Assembly (NCBI RefSeq): GCF_000416985.1
Contig: NZ_ATDL01000016.1
Span: 62,001 to 126,000 of the forward strand
Source: Sphingobacterium paucimobilis HER1398
Lineage (GTDB): Bacteria > Bacteroidota > Bacteroidia > Sphingobacteriales > Sphingobacteriaceae
DNA: 64,000 bases
Direction of reading: 5' to 3'
The translations under genes and the position numbers were made by a program. The notes beneath the pieces are model-generated. The model was not told the origin of the DNA. It worked only from the letters and a program-made list of their open reading frames with translations, and did not search any database. Below, one piece after another: positions 8,845 through 17,308 of the stretch (the stretch's first letter is position 1; every line of letters begins with the position of its first letter).

Positions 8845-10584
8845 ATGAATCAATTATCGATAAAATCTTTTGGACTTGTTCTATTTTTTCTCCTGAATGC
8901 AGGAGTAATGAGCGCTCAGTATAAGCAAACAGTAGTGAATAAGACTCAGCTGTTGTTTAATAAAAATCACATGATACCAGTAGGACGATTGGATGAGATA
9001 AAGATAGCTGTGGTGACTCCTAATCCCGAAAAATACAAGACATTTATACAGCAGATCGGACGTTATAGTGATATTGTATCGTTTGACTTTTCCAAATTTG
9101 ACGAGGATACCAAGTATTTTAATACCATCATCGTTGGCGGAATGGAGTCTGATTTAAACCAAGAGATGCTTTATATGCTAAAGCAGTCTCTAGTCAATCG
9201 CAAGAATATTATTCTTTGCCGATTTCAAGATGTAGGTAAGAATCTGCCTCAATGGTCCCCGTTGTTGGGAGGACGCATTGCTGAGCTGGGCTATCCGTCT
9301 TTTTCCGATGTGGCACAACGCAATATGGCCATGAGTATTTTTGGAGGTCTCGCTATTACGGAGGGAAATATTAGCAATAGAACAGAGCAGACCCGATTGC
9401 AGTATACTCAGGGCGAGGGATCAGGACTCAATATAGCTAAGATGGCGCAAAAGATAGATTTGATTGCAAATGAGGCTATTCGAGAAAAGGCTGCACCGGG
9501 AATGGTGGTTATGGCGGTAAAAAATGGACAGGTTCTTTTTGAGAAGGCCTATGGTACACATACCTATGAAAAGACAATACCAACCGTTATATCAGATATT
9601 TTTGATTTGGCTTCAGTAAGTAAGATTGCAGGCACTACGCCTGTTATCATGCATCTGCAGGAGAAAGGTGTTATTAATCTAGATAGTACGATGGGGCATT
9701 ACCTATGGCAGGCTAAAGGAAGTAATAAAGCTGATATTACGTTGCGTACGGTTTTATTGCACGAGGCAGGTTTTGCCCCTTATATTCCGTTCTACCGTAG
9801 TTTAAAACCAGGAGATATCCAGAAAACATATTCCGATACACATCAAACTAAGTTAGCCGATAACGCCTATTTGATTAATCACTATTACAGAGATGTGATG
9901 TGGCCCGAAATGTTGAAATCGTCAGTTAAACCAATTGGAGAGTATGTGTATTCGGATATCAGTATGTATGTCATGAAAGAAGTTGCAGAACATGAAACGG
10001 CCATTCCTATGGATGAATACGTACAGCAGATATTATACCGTCCGATAGGAATGAAAACCGCAGGATATAATCCGCGAGAGCATTTTGATAAGCGTCAGAT
10101 TGTACCAACAGAGCATGACACCTCTTTTAGAAAAGTATTGCTGGAAGGATATGTGCATGACCAAGGGGCTGCAATGGCCGGTGGTGTGGCGGGCCATGCA
10201 GGTCTATTTTCGACAGCTAATGACTTGGCTATTTACGGTCAACTTTTGCTCAATAGAGGAGAGTACGGTGGTGTCCGTTATTTTAAGCCAGAAACAGTCG
10301 ATATGTTCACTTCCAAGCAGTCCAAAACCAGTCGTAGAGGTTTAGGTTTCGATCGAGCAGACCCAAATCCAAAGAATGAATATCCTTCCCGACTGGCCAA
10401 TATATCTGTTTTTGGACATACAGGGTATACAGGGACTTGTATCTGGATTGATCCGAAAAATCAACTAACTTATATATTTTTATCTAATCGTGTACACCCA
10501 CAGGTGTCAAACAAACTGTCAGATCTAAGCATACGCGGACGTATGTTAGATGCTATTTATGAAACGATAAACGAAGCAAAATGA
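8845..10584 (+). CDS. Secreted serine hydrolase (beta-lactamase family) with an N-terminal domain resembling the C-terminal domain of GH3 enzymes
   Basis: 579 residues from the ATG at 8845, chosen because a clear signal peptide starts there (MNQLSIKSF..., cleavage after MSA-Q); an ATG at 8776 would place 23 odd residues before it. Residues about 40-180 look like an alpha/beta domain of the kind found at the C-terminus of GH3/NagZ-type hydrolases. Residues about 200-570 are a class C beta-lactamase/DD-peptidase fold: SVSK (Ser257, Lys260), YSD near 372, and an HTG triad in FGHTGYTGT. It may hydrolyse peptidoglycan peptides or related amides or esters. It overlaps the M19 dipeptidase gene by 4 bases, which fits a cell-wall peptide salvage pair. 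Confidence 0.75.
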   Translation: MNQLSIKSFGLVLFFLLNAGVMSAQYKQTVVNKTQLLFNKNHMIPVGRLDEIKIAVVTPNPEKYKTFIQQIGRYSDIVSFDFSKFDEDTKYFNTIIVGGMESDLNQEMLYMLKQSLVNRKNIILCRFQDVGKNLPQWSPLLGGRIAELGYPSFSDVAQRNMAMSIFGGLAITEGNISNRTEQTRLQYTQGEGSGLNIAKMAQKIDLIANEAIREKAAPGMVVMAVKNGQVLFEKAYGTHTYEKTIPTVISDIFDLASVSKIAGTTPVIMHLQEKGVINLDSTMGHYLWQAKGSNKADITLRTVLLHEAGFAPYIPFYRSLKPGDIQKTYSDTHQTKLADNAYLINHYYRDVMWPEMLKSSVKPIGEYVYSDISMYVMKEVAEHETAIPMDEYVQQILYRPIGMKTAGYNPREHFDKRQIVPTEHDTSFRKVLLEGYVHDQGAAMAGGVAGHAGLFSTANDLAIYGQLLLNRGEYGGVRYFKPETVDMFTSKQSKTSRRGLGFDRADPNPKNEYPSRLANISVFGHTGYTGTCIWIDPKNQLTYIFLSNRVHPQVSNKLSDLSIRGRMLDAIYETINEAK

Positions 10585-11735
10585 GAAAAATGTTCAGTTT
10601 CTTATGTCTTTTTGGGATAGTTACGTCCGGATGGGCACAAGACTACGAAGAGGTGCATCGTAAGCTGCTCGTGGTAGATGGGCACAATGATGTTATTATA
10701 TCCAGTATTTTACGTGGTCGGGATATTGGACAACGGTTAGATAAAGGGCATACCGATATTCCGCGGCTGCTAGAAGGAGGTGTAGATGTGCAGGTATTTG
10801 CTGTATGGTCTGACGATCAGAAATGGAAAAAGGGAGCTTTTAAGCATGCAAATGACCAGATTGACGCATTAGAAAGGGTAATTGCGCAAAATTCTGATAA
10901 GATAGCATTGGCAAAAAGCTCAGCAGATATTGAAAAAATAAGAAAAGAGGGGAAAATAGTAGCTTTGATCGGAATCGAAGGCGGTAATATGATTGAATCC
11001 AGTATTCCTAACTTAGAAAGTCTATACGCTCGGGGAGCCCGTTATATGACCTTGACCTGGAACTACAACCTGCCTTGGGCAACAGCTGCGGCAATTGAAG
11101 ACGGGAAAGCTCCAGCTGATCAACAAGGACTTTCGGAACACGGGAAAGCTATAATTCGCAGAATGAATGAATTGGGAATGATGGTAGATCTGTCTCACGG
11201 AAGCAAGAAACTATTCTATGATGTATTAGAAATCAGTACGAAGCCTATCTTAGTAACGCATAGTAACGCGGCGGCGTTGACACCACATTATAGAAATCTA
11301 GATGACAAGCAATTGCTGGCGTTGAAGAAAAATGGAGGCGTGATAGGCGTTAACTTTTATGCAGGTTTTTTGGATACTGACTATGAGTCGCGGGTCGATG
11401 AAGCATATAGAAAACATATAGGTGCAGCGGACCGAAATATATCTAGTTGGGAAAAATACGAAAAACTGACTAAAGAGCAGCAATATGAGGTAACCGTGCC
11501 GTTATCAAAATTGATTGATCATATCGATTATCTGGTAAAAAAAGTAGGGATAGATCATGTTGCGATAGGATCAGACTATGACGGGATAGAAGCACCTCCA
11601 AGAGATTTGGAGGATGTGTCCAAGTTGCCAAATTTAACAAAAGCCTTGTTGGAAAGAGGTTATAACCAAGAGCAGATAGCCAAGATCATGGGACTAAACT
11701 TTTTGCGAATACTGGAGCAGCACGAACAGAACTGA
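10581..11735 (+). CDS. Secreted membrane-type dipeptidase (peptidase M19)
   Basis: 384 residues with a signal peptide (cleavage near GWA-Q). Zinc-binding motifs of the renal dipeptidase family are present in order: VDGHND (His35, Asp37), IGIEGGN (bridging Glu), DLSHGS and VTHSNA (later His ligands), then a C-terminal GSDYDG. The family hydrolyses dipeptides, including those with a C-terminal D-amino acid. Its start overlaps the stop of the upstream beta-lactamase-family gene (ATGA), so the two are coupled and may trim muropeptide-derived peptides in the periplasm. Length is normal. Confidence 0.88.
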   Translation: MRKMFSFLCLFGIVTSGWAQDYEEVHRKLLVVDGHNDVIISSILRGRDIGQRLDKGHTDIPRLLEGGVDVQVFAVWSDDQKWKKGAFKHANDQIDALERVIAQNSDKIALAKSSADIEKIRKEGKIVALIGIEGGNMIESSIPNLESLYARGARYMTLTWNYNLPWATAAAIEDGKAPADQQGLSEHGKAIIRRMNELGMMVDLSHGSKKLFYDVLEISTKPILVTHSNAAALTPHYRNLDDKQLLALKKNGGVIGVNFYAGFLDTDYESRVDEAYRKHIGAADRNISSWEKYEKLTKEQQYEVTVPLSKLIDHIDYLVKKVGIDHVAIGSDYDGIEAPPRDLEDVSKLPNLTKALLERGYNQEQIAKIMGLNFLRILEQHEQN

Positions 11736-11745
11736 TTGTATCAGT
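11731..11745. other. Short hairpin spanning both stop codons of convergent genes
   Basis: ACTGAT, three bases, ATCAGT: a perfect 6-bp inverted repeat that contains the TGA of the M19 gene and the TGA of the opposite-strand gene. It is too weak and lacks a long T-run for a convincing intrinsic terminator, but no other terminator fits in the 5-base gap. Confidence 0.4.
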
Positions 11746-12358
11746 CCCTGTTTTCTTCGAGATGCATTAGTTCTTCATAGTTTTTGTTGAGTTTCTTTAG
11801 CAGAAATCCATACAGAACGCTAAAATACAGCTTGAACAACCAGATAAATAGGACACCAAAGATGGTGAAGAGAACAGCTCCCAATAGTAATACGAAGAGC
11901 ATTTCTCCCGAGCTGCTGCGGTGTACGTATTCTCTGACGAAGAACTGTAAAAATTGTATACCGAAAGCAACATAAGCGGCTATAAGGTTAAAACGGATAT
12001 ATCTATGAGCATTGGTACGTACAGCAAATATGCTCTCCATTAGTTTTCGTGTGCTGCTCGTATTTTTGATATTGACCAGTAAGGTGTAGAATTGATAAAT
12101 AAAATAAAATATAAAGGCATAAAACACAACATTGTAAATTACATCTGTAATTTGGAACAAGAAGAGGTCTTCTTGTTCTGTAGGAATAAAGATAGAGATA
12201 CCCATCCATATCATAAATTCAGCACAACAGATCGTGAATATCCATTTCACAATCGATGAGGAGCTTTTATGTAACATTGTCTGAAGCTCTTTTTTTTCTA
12301 GTTTTGGAAAACTTTTGTCTTCCTTCCAGTGCTGTTTTAATAAATCTAGTCTATCCAT
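11741..12358 (-). CDS. Four-helix membrane protein, probable anti-sigma partner
   Basis: 205 residues. A charged cytoplasmic N-terminus (MDRLDLLKQHWKEDKSFPKLEKKEL, positions 1-25) is followed by four hydrophobic segments at about 38-55, 75-95, 120-140 and 150-180, and a short charged tail. It starts 14 bases after the stop of the ECF sigma factor gene on the same strand, the usual position of an anti-sigma factor in Bacteroidota. No classical anti-sigma domain was recognised, so the regulatory role is inferred from position. Its stop codon lies 5 bases from that of the convergent M19 gene. Confidence 0.65.
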   Translation of the reverse strand: MDRLDLLKQHWKEDKSFPKLEKKELQTMLHKSSSSIVKWIFTICCAEFMIWMGISIFIPTEQEDLFLFQITDVIYNVVFYAFIFYFIYQFYTLLVNIKNTSSTRKLMESIFAVRTNAHRYIRFNLIAAYVAFGIQFLQFFVREYVHRSSSGEMLFVLLLGAVLFTIFGVLFIWLFKLYFSVLYGFLLKKLNKNYEELMHLEENRD

Positions 12359-12372
12359 TAATAACCTCCATG

Positions 12373-12864
12373 CTAGTTTATCATACTTTTCAGTTTTGTT
12401 TTAATGCGATTCATTTTTACACGTGCATTGACTTCGCTTATACCTAGCGTTTCCGATATTTCGGCGTAGTCCTTGTCTTCTAGGTACATATATACCAATG
12501 CTTTTTCAATGTCATTCAGTTTTCGTACAGCAGTATATAGTATTTTTAATTGTTCTTCCTGCTCAGTGTCATACTCTTCATAGCGGATGTTCTGTAAAGA
12601 GTTGTCCCAGTCTACGGTGGTGATCTTTCGTTTTTTGCCTCGATATAGGGAGATGGCGGTGTTCAAAGCTACACGATAGGCCCAAGTGGTGAATTTGGAG
12701 TCGCCTTTAAATGATGGATACGATCTCCAAAGCTGAATGACCATCTCTTGGAAAAGATCCTTGTGGGTATCCAGATCGGAAGCATATAGCTTACAGATCT
12801 TGTGGAGAATATTCTGGTGCTGTTCCAGAAGACCTACAAATTCTATTTCCTTGTTTTTGTTCAT
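12373..12864 (-). CDS. ECF-type RNA polymerase sigma factor
   Basis: 163 residues with sigma-70 region 2 (about 15-80; DLFQEMVIQLWRSYPSFKG, then FTTWAYRVALNTAISLYR) and region 4 (about 105-160; IEKALVYMYLEDKDYAEIS followed by the helix-turn-helix LGISEVNARVKMNRIKTKL). There is no region 1 or 3, as expected for ECF sigma factors. The ATG is chosen at the position giving MNKNKEIEF. The membrane gene 14 bases downstream is probably its anti-sigma factor. It is divergent from radA; the short gap (12865-12936) holds the palindrome TTACATGTAA at 12901-12910. Confidence 0.88.
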   Translation of the reverse strand: MNKNKEIEFVGLLEQHQNILHKICKLYASDLDTHKDLFQEMVIQLWRSYPSFKGDSKFTTWAYRVALNTAISLYRGKKRKITTVDWDNSLQNIRYEEYDTEQEEQLKILYTAVRKLNDIEKALVYMYLEDKDYAEISETLGISEVNARVKMNRIKTKLKSMIN

Positions 12865-12936
12865 TCGCTTGGGTAATAGGTCGAAATTAAGAAGATATTG
12901 TTACATGTAATCTAAGGTTTTTGTTAAATTAGCCCA

Positions 12937-14325
12937 ATGGCTAAGTCAAAATCAGCATATTTCTGTCAATCTTGTGGGTATGAGTCTCCCAAATGGTTAG
13001 GACAATGTCCGTCTTGCAAACAGTGGAACTCTTTCGTGGAAGAAGTAGTTACCCCTACTTCATCGAGAGTGCCCGAATGGCGCAGTACTGCACCAAGTAC
13101 AGCCGCTACCAAACGGACGAATAAAGCAGCGATTATCCATGAGATCGTGTATTCTGAAGAACAGCGGATATTGACTCCGGACAAGGAATTTAACCGGGTG
13201 CTTGGAGGGGGAATTGTGCCTGGATCAATGGTACTGATCGGTGGAGAGCCAGGAATTGGTAAATCGACCTTGATGTTGCAGCTGGCACTGTCCTTACCTG
13301 CAGTAAAAACGCTTTATATCTCGGGGGAAGAGAGCGAACAACAGATCAAGATGCGTGCAGAGCGCTTATCTCAATCATCGAAAGCAAACTGCTATATCCT
13401 TACTGAAAGCAGTACGCAGCATATATTTAAACAGATTGAAGTCGTAAAGCCGAATGTCGTAGTTATTGATTCGATTCAGACTTTGCATTCTTCGCAGATC
13501 GAGTCTGCTCCAGGTTCGGTTTCACAGGTGCGTGAATGCACGGCAGAGTTATTGCGGTTTGCCAAAGAAACAAATACTCCGGTATTAATTGTTGGGCATA
13601 TTACAAAAGATGGTTCTATCGCGGGACCCAAGGTGCTGGAGCATATGGTAGATACCGTGTTGCAGTTTGAAGGAGATAGAAATCATGTATATCGGATATT
13701 GCGATCGGTCAAAAATAGATTTGGATCTTCGTCCGAATTGGGTATTTATGAGATGCAGGGGGCTGGACTTCGAGAGGTGTCTAATCCTTCTGAGATTATG
13801 TTGTCTCAGCGGGAGAGTCCGGTTAGTGGGGTTGCGGTTGCAGCGATGTTGGAAGGTGTTCGTCCTTTGATGATTGAGGTGCAGGCCTTGGTGAGCAACT
13901 CGGCCTTTGGTACGCCACAGCGCACAGCTACGGGCTTTGACACCAAACGATTGAGCATGTTACTGGCGGTGTTGGAAAAACGGTTTGGCTTTCGCCTGAG
14001 TGCTCAGGATGTGTTTTTAAATATTGCTGGTGGACTTCGGGTAGAGGATCCGGCGATTGATCTAGCGGTGATAGCAGCACTGATCTCGTCACAGCAGGAT
14101 ATTCCGCTGCCTTCTCAGGTTACTTTTGCAGGGGAGGTTGGTTTATCCGGAGAGATCCGTGCCGTTAATCGTATTGAACAACGTATTGCAGAAGCGGAGA
14201 AGCTTGGCTTTGACGGAATATTTATTTCTAAGTATAATGTGAAAGGTTTGGATGCTAAAAAATATAATATCGCGATTAGGCCTATGGCTACCTTAGAAAA
14301 TCTTTTTAATGCTCTTTTCGGATAA
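12937..14325 (+). CDS. radA: DNA repair protein RadA
   Basis: 462 residues, normal for RadA. An N-terminal zinc finger (Cys10, Cys13, Cys24, Cys27) is followed by a RecA-like ATPase with Walker A GGEPGIGKST near 105, the RadA signature KNRFG near 255, and a C-terminal Lon-protease-like domain from about 285. RadA drives branch migration of recombination intermediates and works with RecA. The gene stands alone and is divergent from the sigma factor gene. Confidence 0.95.
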   Translation: MAKSKSAYFCQSCGYESPKWLGQCPSCKQWNSFVEEVVTPTSSRVPEWRSTAPSTAATKRTNKAAIIHEIVYSEEQRILTPDKEFNRVLGGGIVPGSMVLIGGEPGIGKSTLMLQLALSLPAVKTLYISGEESEQQIKMRAERLSQSSKANCYILTESSTQHIFKQIEVVKPNVVVIDSIQTLHSSQIESAPGSVSQVRECTAELLRFAKETNTPVLIVGHITKDGSIAGPKVLEHMVDTVLQFEGDRNHVYRILRSVKNRFGSSSELGIYEMQGAGLREVSNPSEIMLSQRESPVSGVAVAAMLEGVRPLMIEVQALVSNSAFGTPQRTATGFDTKRLSMLLAVLEKRFGFRLSAQDVFLNIAGGLRVEDPAIDLAVIAALISSQQDIPLPSQVTFAGEVGLSGEIRAVNRIEQRIAEAEKLGFDGIFISKYNVKGLDAKKYNIAIRPMATLENLFNALFG

Positions 14326-14344
14326 AGAAAAAGGGGGCTGCGAT

Positions 14345-14387
14345 AAAAAATTAAGGGAGGTATTTATAATATCTCCCTTAATTTTTT
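14345..14387. terminator. Bidirectional terminator between radA and the TlpA-like gene
   Basis: Inverted repeat with 15-base arms (14345-14359 and 14373-14387) and a 13-base loop, with A-run and T-run tails on the two sides. The right arm lies inside the last codons of the opposite-strand TlpA-like gene, whose stop is at 14364. Confidence 0.85.
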
Positions 14388-15029
14388 CTTTAGATCTTCG
14401 CCGTGTAAATTGCGGCCAATGATAATTCCATTGGGATCTACCAAGACATTCTGTGGAATTGCCTTGATACCGTAAGGAATAGAAGCACCGTTATTCCAAT
14501 TTTGCAAATCGGAGATGTGCTTCCAAGTCAGGTTGTCATCAGCGATTGCTTTTTTCCATGCGTCAAATTCTCTGTCAAAAGAAACTCCCAGTATCTCGAA
14601 GTTACGGTCCTTAAATTCTGCGTAAGTAGCCACTAAGTTTGGATTTTCTGCACGACAAGGAGGGCACCAGGATGCCCAAAAATCTACTAAGACGTATTTC
14701 CCTTTCAGGTTCTGTAATCCATAAGGATTGCCTTCCAGATCAAATTGTGTAATTCCTGGAGCTTTTTTGCCAATGGCCACATTGGAAAGATTTTTTAAAT
14801 AACGTTGGAATAATTTGCCTTCATTGGTCTTTTTTACACTTTTATCCAGTGTTTTGAACAACTCCGCCATTTCTTTGTAATCAGGGTCATAGCCTCCAAC
14901 ACGTTGGATGAGGCGGATTGTCTCTGTTTGCGAAGGGTTGGCTTTGATCTCTTTTATCAAATCGTCTTTAGATTGAGCCGTTAATAGGAACGGAATTATA
15001 GTCAAGAATAAAGCAAGTAGTCTGTTCAT
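14364..15029 (-). CDS. TlpA-like periplasmic thiol-disulfide oxidoreductase
   Basis: 221 residues with a signal peptide (cleavage near TAQ-S). Residues about 25-85 form a small helical region, and residues 90-221 a thioredoxin fold with active site WASWCPPC, followed by ILGVSFD and a cis-Pro loop (AIPQN). Members reduce or isomerise disulfides in the periplasm, for instance during cytochrome c maturation; the natural partner here is unknown. Single gene, convergent with radA and divergent from nagB. Confidence 0.85.
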   Translation of the reverse strand: MNRLLALFLTIIPFLLTAQSKDDLIKEIKANPSQTETIRLIQRVGGYDPDYKEMAELFKTLDKSVKKTNEGKLFQRYLKNLSNVAIGKKAPGITQFDLEGNPYGLQNLKGKYVLVDFWASWCPPCRAENPNLVATYAEFKDRNFEILGVSFDREFDAWKKAIADDNLTWKHISDLQNWNNGASIPYGIKAIPQNVLVDPNGIIIGRNLHGEDLKKKLREIL

Positions 15030-15193
15030 GTTATAGCTATTTTATTCAAACTTAGATAAAAAGAGCAAATAAATGGATAGGGTATATGTTAAAATGATTT
15101 TAAAATTATTTTTTAATTGCACTTTTATTTACGAAAAGCTCATATTATTGTTAAATTTGCTATTCACGATTTATCATATTTATTACCTCATAA

Positions 15194-17116
15194 ATGGCAA
15201 GATTAAATTTATTAGAGGAAACACGCTTTGAAAAAGTACCTGTAACGGTATATCCAAGTCAAAGCGATGCTTCTATTCATGTTGCAAATCGTATCGCTTC
15301 ATTGATTAAAGAAAAGCAAGCAAACGGCGAGAAAGCTGTACTAGGTCTAGCAACAGGAGCAACACCTGTTCAAGTTTATAAAGAACTTGTTCGTCAGCAC
15401 AAAGAAGAAGGCTTGAGCTTTAAGAATGTAGTAACCTTCAATTTGGATGAATATTTCCCGATGCAGCCTACTGCAGATCAGAGTTATGTCACCTTCATGA
15501 AGAAGAATCTCTTCGATCTGATTGATATTCCAGCAGAAAACATCAATATTCCTGATGGAACGATAGATATTAGTCAGGTACAGGCCTATTGTGAAGCATA
15601 TGAGCAGAAAATTTCTGAACTCGGAGGTTTGGATATCCAATTGTTGGGTATCGGACGTACAGGTCATATTGGATTTAATGAGCCTGGCTCTGCGCCAAAT
15701 TCAGGTACACGTTTGGTTACCTTGGATGATTTGACTCGTCGGGATGCATCTCGTGGATTTGGTGGTAAAGAATATGTGCCTACAAAAGCGATTACTATGG
15801 GCGTAGGAACAATCTTCAAAGCAAAAGAGATTGTCCTAATGGCGTGGAATGAGAATAAGGCGGAGATCGTTAAGAAAGCTGTTGAAGGAGAAATGTCTCC
15901 GGAGATTCCTGCGACTTATTTACAGTTGTCTAATAATGTCGAGTTTATATTGGATGAAGGTGCGGCGTCATTGCTAACCCGATTCGATACGCCATGGTTG
16001 GCACACGATGTTGTATGGACCGAGTTTTTGACTAAAAAGGCAGTGGTCTGGTTGTCTTTAAAATTGAACAAAGCAATTTTAAAGCTGACTGATGAAGACT
16101 ATAACAATAATGGTATGGCAGAGCTTGTCACTGAACAAGGTCCGGCATATAATATTAATATAAAAATCTTTAACGAGTTACAGCGGACAATAACTGGATG
16201 GCCAGGGGGAAAGCCTAATGTGGATGATACAAACCGTCCAGAGCGAGCTGAGCCTGCTCATAAGAATGCGATCCTTTTCTCGCCACACCCGGATGATGAC
16301 GTGATCTCCATGGGAGGAACTTTCATCCGCCTAGCGGACCAAGGGCATAATGTACACGTAGCTTATCAAACATCTGGAAATACTGCCGTTTGGGACGATG
16401 ATGTGCTGCGTTATTTGGAGTTTGTTCAGGACTTTGCTGTCGCTATCGAAGATGACAAAGGAATTACAAGTAAGATTTATACAGAAGCAAGAGAGTTTTT
16501 CAAAACGAAGAAGCCGAATCAGGTCGATCCTGAAATAATCCGTACGGTAAAGGGGCTGATTCGTAAGGGTGAGGCTATTGCTGGGGCTCGTTTTGTGGGA
16601 TTACCAGACGAGAATATCCACTTCCAAAACCTACCGTTTTATGATAGAACGAAGTTCTCAAAAGATGTCTCTTTTGAGGATGATATTCAACAAACGATGG
16701 AATTGCTTCGTCAAGTAAAACCTCAGCAGGTTTTTGCCGCTGGAGATTTTGCCGATCCACATGGAACACATAAGGTTTGTTTCGACATTATTTTAGAGGC
16801 TTTATTGCGTCTACGTAAAACAGACGAATGGACAAAAGACTGTTGGTTGTGGTTGTACCGTGGTGCATGGCATGAATATCCAATACATGAAATCGAGATG
16901 GCTGTTCCGTTATCACCTCAAGAGGTAAAACGTAAGCGTTTAGCAATCTTTAAACACCAGTCGCAGAAAGACGTGCCTGTGTTCCCAGGAGATGATCCGC
17001 GTGAATTCTGGGTACGTGCTGAAGACCGTACGAGCGATACTGCAGCTTTATATCATAAGTTGGGGCTTGCAGACTACGAGGCTATAGAGGCATTCGTACG
17101 TTGGAAGTTTGATTAA
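15194..17116 (+). CDS. nagB: Glucosamine-6-phosphate deaminase fused to a PIG-L/LmbE-type deacetylase-like domain
   Basis: 640 residues. Residues 15-265 are NagB: NLDEY (Asp85-Glu86), GIGRTGHIGFNEPGS at about 152-166. Residues about 355-600 carry a PIG-L-type zinc hydrolase signature, SPHPDDDV (363-370) and DPHGTHK near 520. NagB converts glucosamine-6-phosphate to fructose-6-phosphate and ammonia; PIG-L enzymes de-N-acetylate sugars, so one chain might deacetylate and deaminate amino sugars. This fusion occurs in other Bacteroidota. A -7 element TAAATTTG lies at 15152-15159. Activity of the second domain is unproven. Confidence 0.9.
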   Translation: MARLNLLEETRFEKVPVTVYPSQSDASIHVANRIASLIKEKQANGEKAVLGLATGATPVQVYKELVRQHKEEGLSFKNVVTFNLDEYFPMQPTADQSYVTFMKKNLFDLIDIPAENINIPDGTIDISQVQAYCEAYEQKISELGGLDIQLLGIGRTGHIGFNEPGSAPNSGTRLVTLDDLTRRDASRGFGGKEYVPTKAITMGVGTIFKAKEIVLMAWNENKAEIVKKAVEGEMSPEIPATYLQLSNNVEFILDEGAASLLTRFDTPWLAHDVVWTEFLTKKAVVWLSLKLNKAILKLTDEDYNNNGMAELVTEQGPAYNINIKIFNELQRTITGWPGGKPNVDDTNRPERAEPAHKNAILFSPHPDDDVISMGGTFIRLADQGHNVHVAYQTSGNTAVWDDDVLRYLEFVQDFAVAIEDDKGITSKIYTEAREFFKTKKPNQVDPEIIRTVKGLIRKGEAIAGARFVGLPDENIHFQNLPFYDRTKFSKDVSFEDDIQQTMELLRQVKPQQVFAAGDFADPHGTHKVCFDIILEALLRLRKTDEWTKDCWLWLYRGAWHEYPIHEIEMAVPLSPQEVKRKRLAIFKHQSQKDVPVFPGDDPREFWVRAEDRTSDTAALYHKLGLADYEAIEAFVRWKFD

Positions 17117-17138
17117 TTAGTAATACATTAAATAGTAA

Positions 17139-17170
17139 GAGCCGGTGTGTGTAAACATGCCGGCTTTTTT
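17139..17170 (+). terminator. Terminator after nagB
   Basis: AGCCGG ... CCGGCT stem (17140-17145 with 17160-17165) followed by a run of six T, 23 bases after the nagB stop. Confidence 0.75.
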
Positions 17171-17266
17171 GTTTATATGGTTGAGATTAAACGATGAAAA
17201 TGACTAAAATTTCGGATTGTTAATCTTTTTGTCGGATTTTTTATTTTATGACCGGGAGGGTAGCTC

Positions 17267-17298
17267 TATTTTTGCTTCAATTTAGAATTAGTATAAAT
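17267..17298 (+). promoter_or_regulatory. Promoter and 19-bp operator of the TonB-dependent receptor gene
   Basis: A -7 element TATTTTTG (17267-17274, matching TAnnTTTG) is followed by ATTTAGAATTAGTATAAAT (17280-17298). This is a 7-5-7 palindrome close to ATTTAGA-N5-TCTAAAT (right half 6 of 7). The operator would cover the transcription start, 10 bases before the ATG. The same operator type occurs at 20842 and 25674, which suggests one iron-responsive or locus-specific repressor. Confidence 0.55.
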
Positions 17299-17308
17299 TA
17301 AATCAAAT

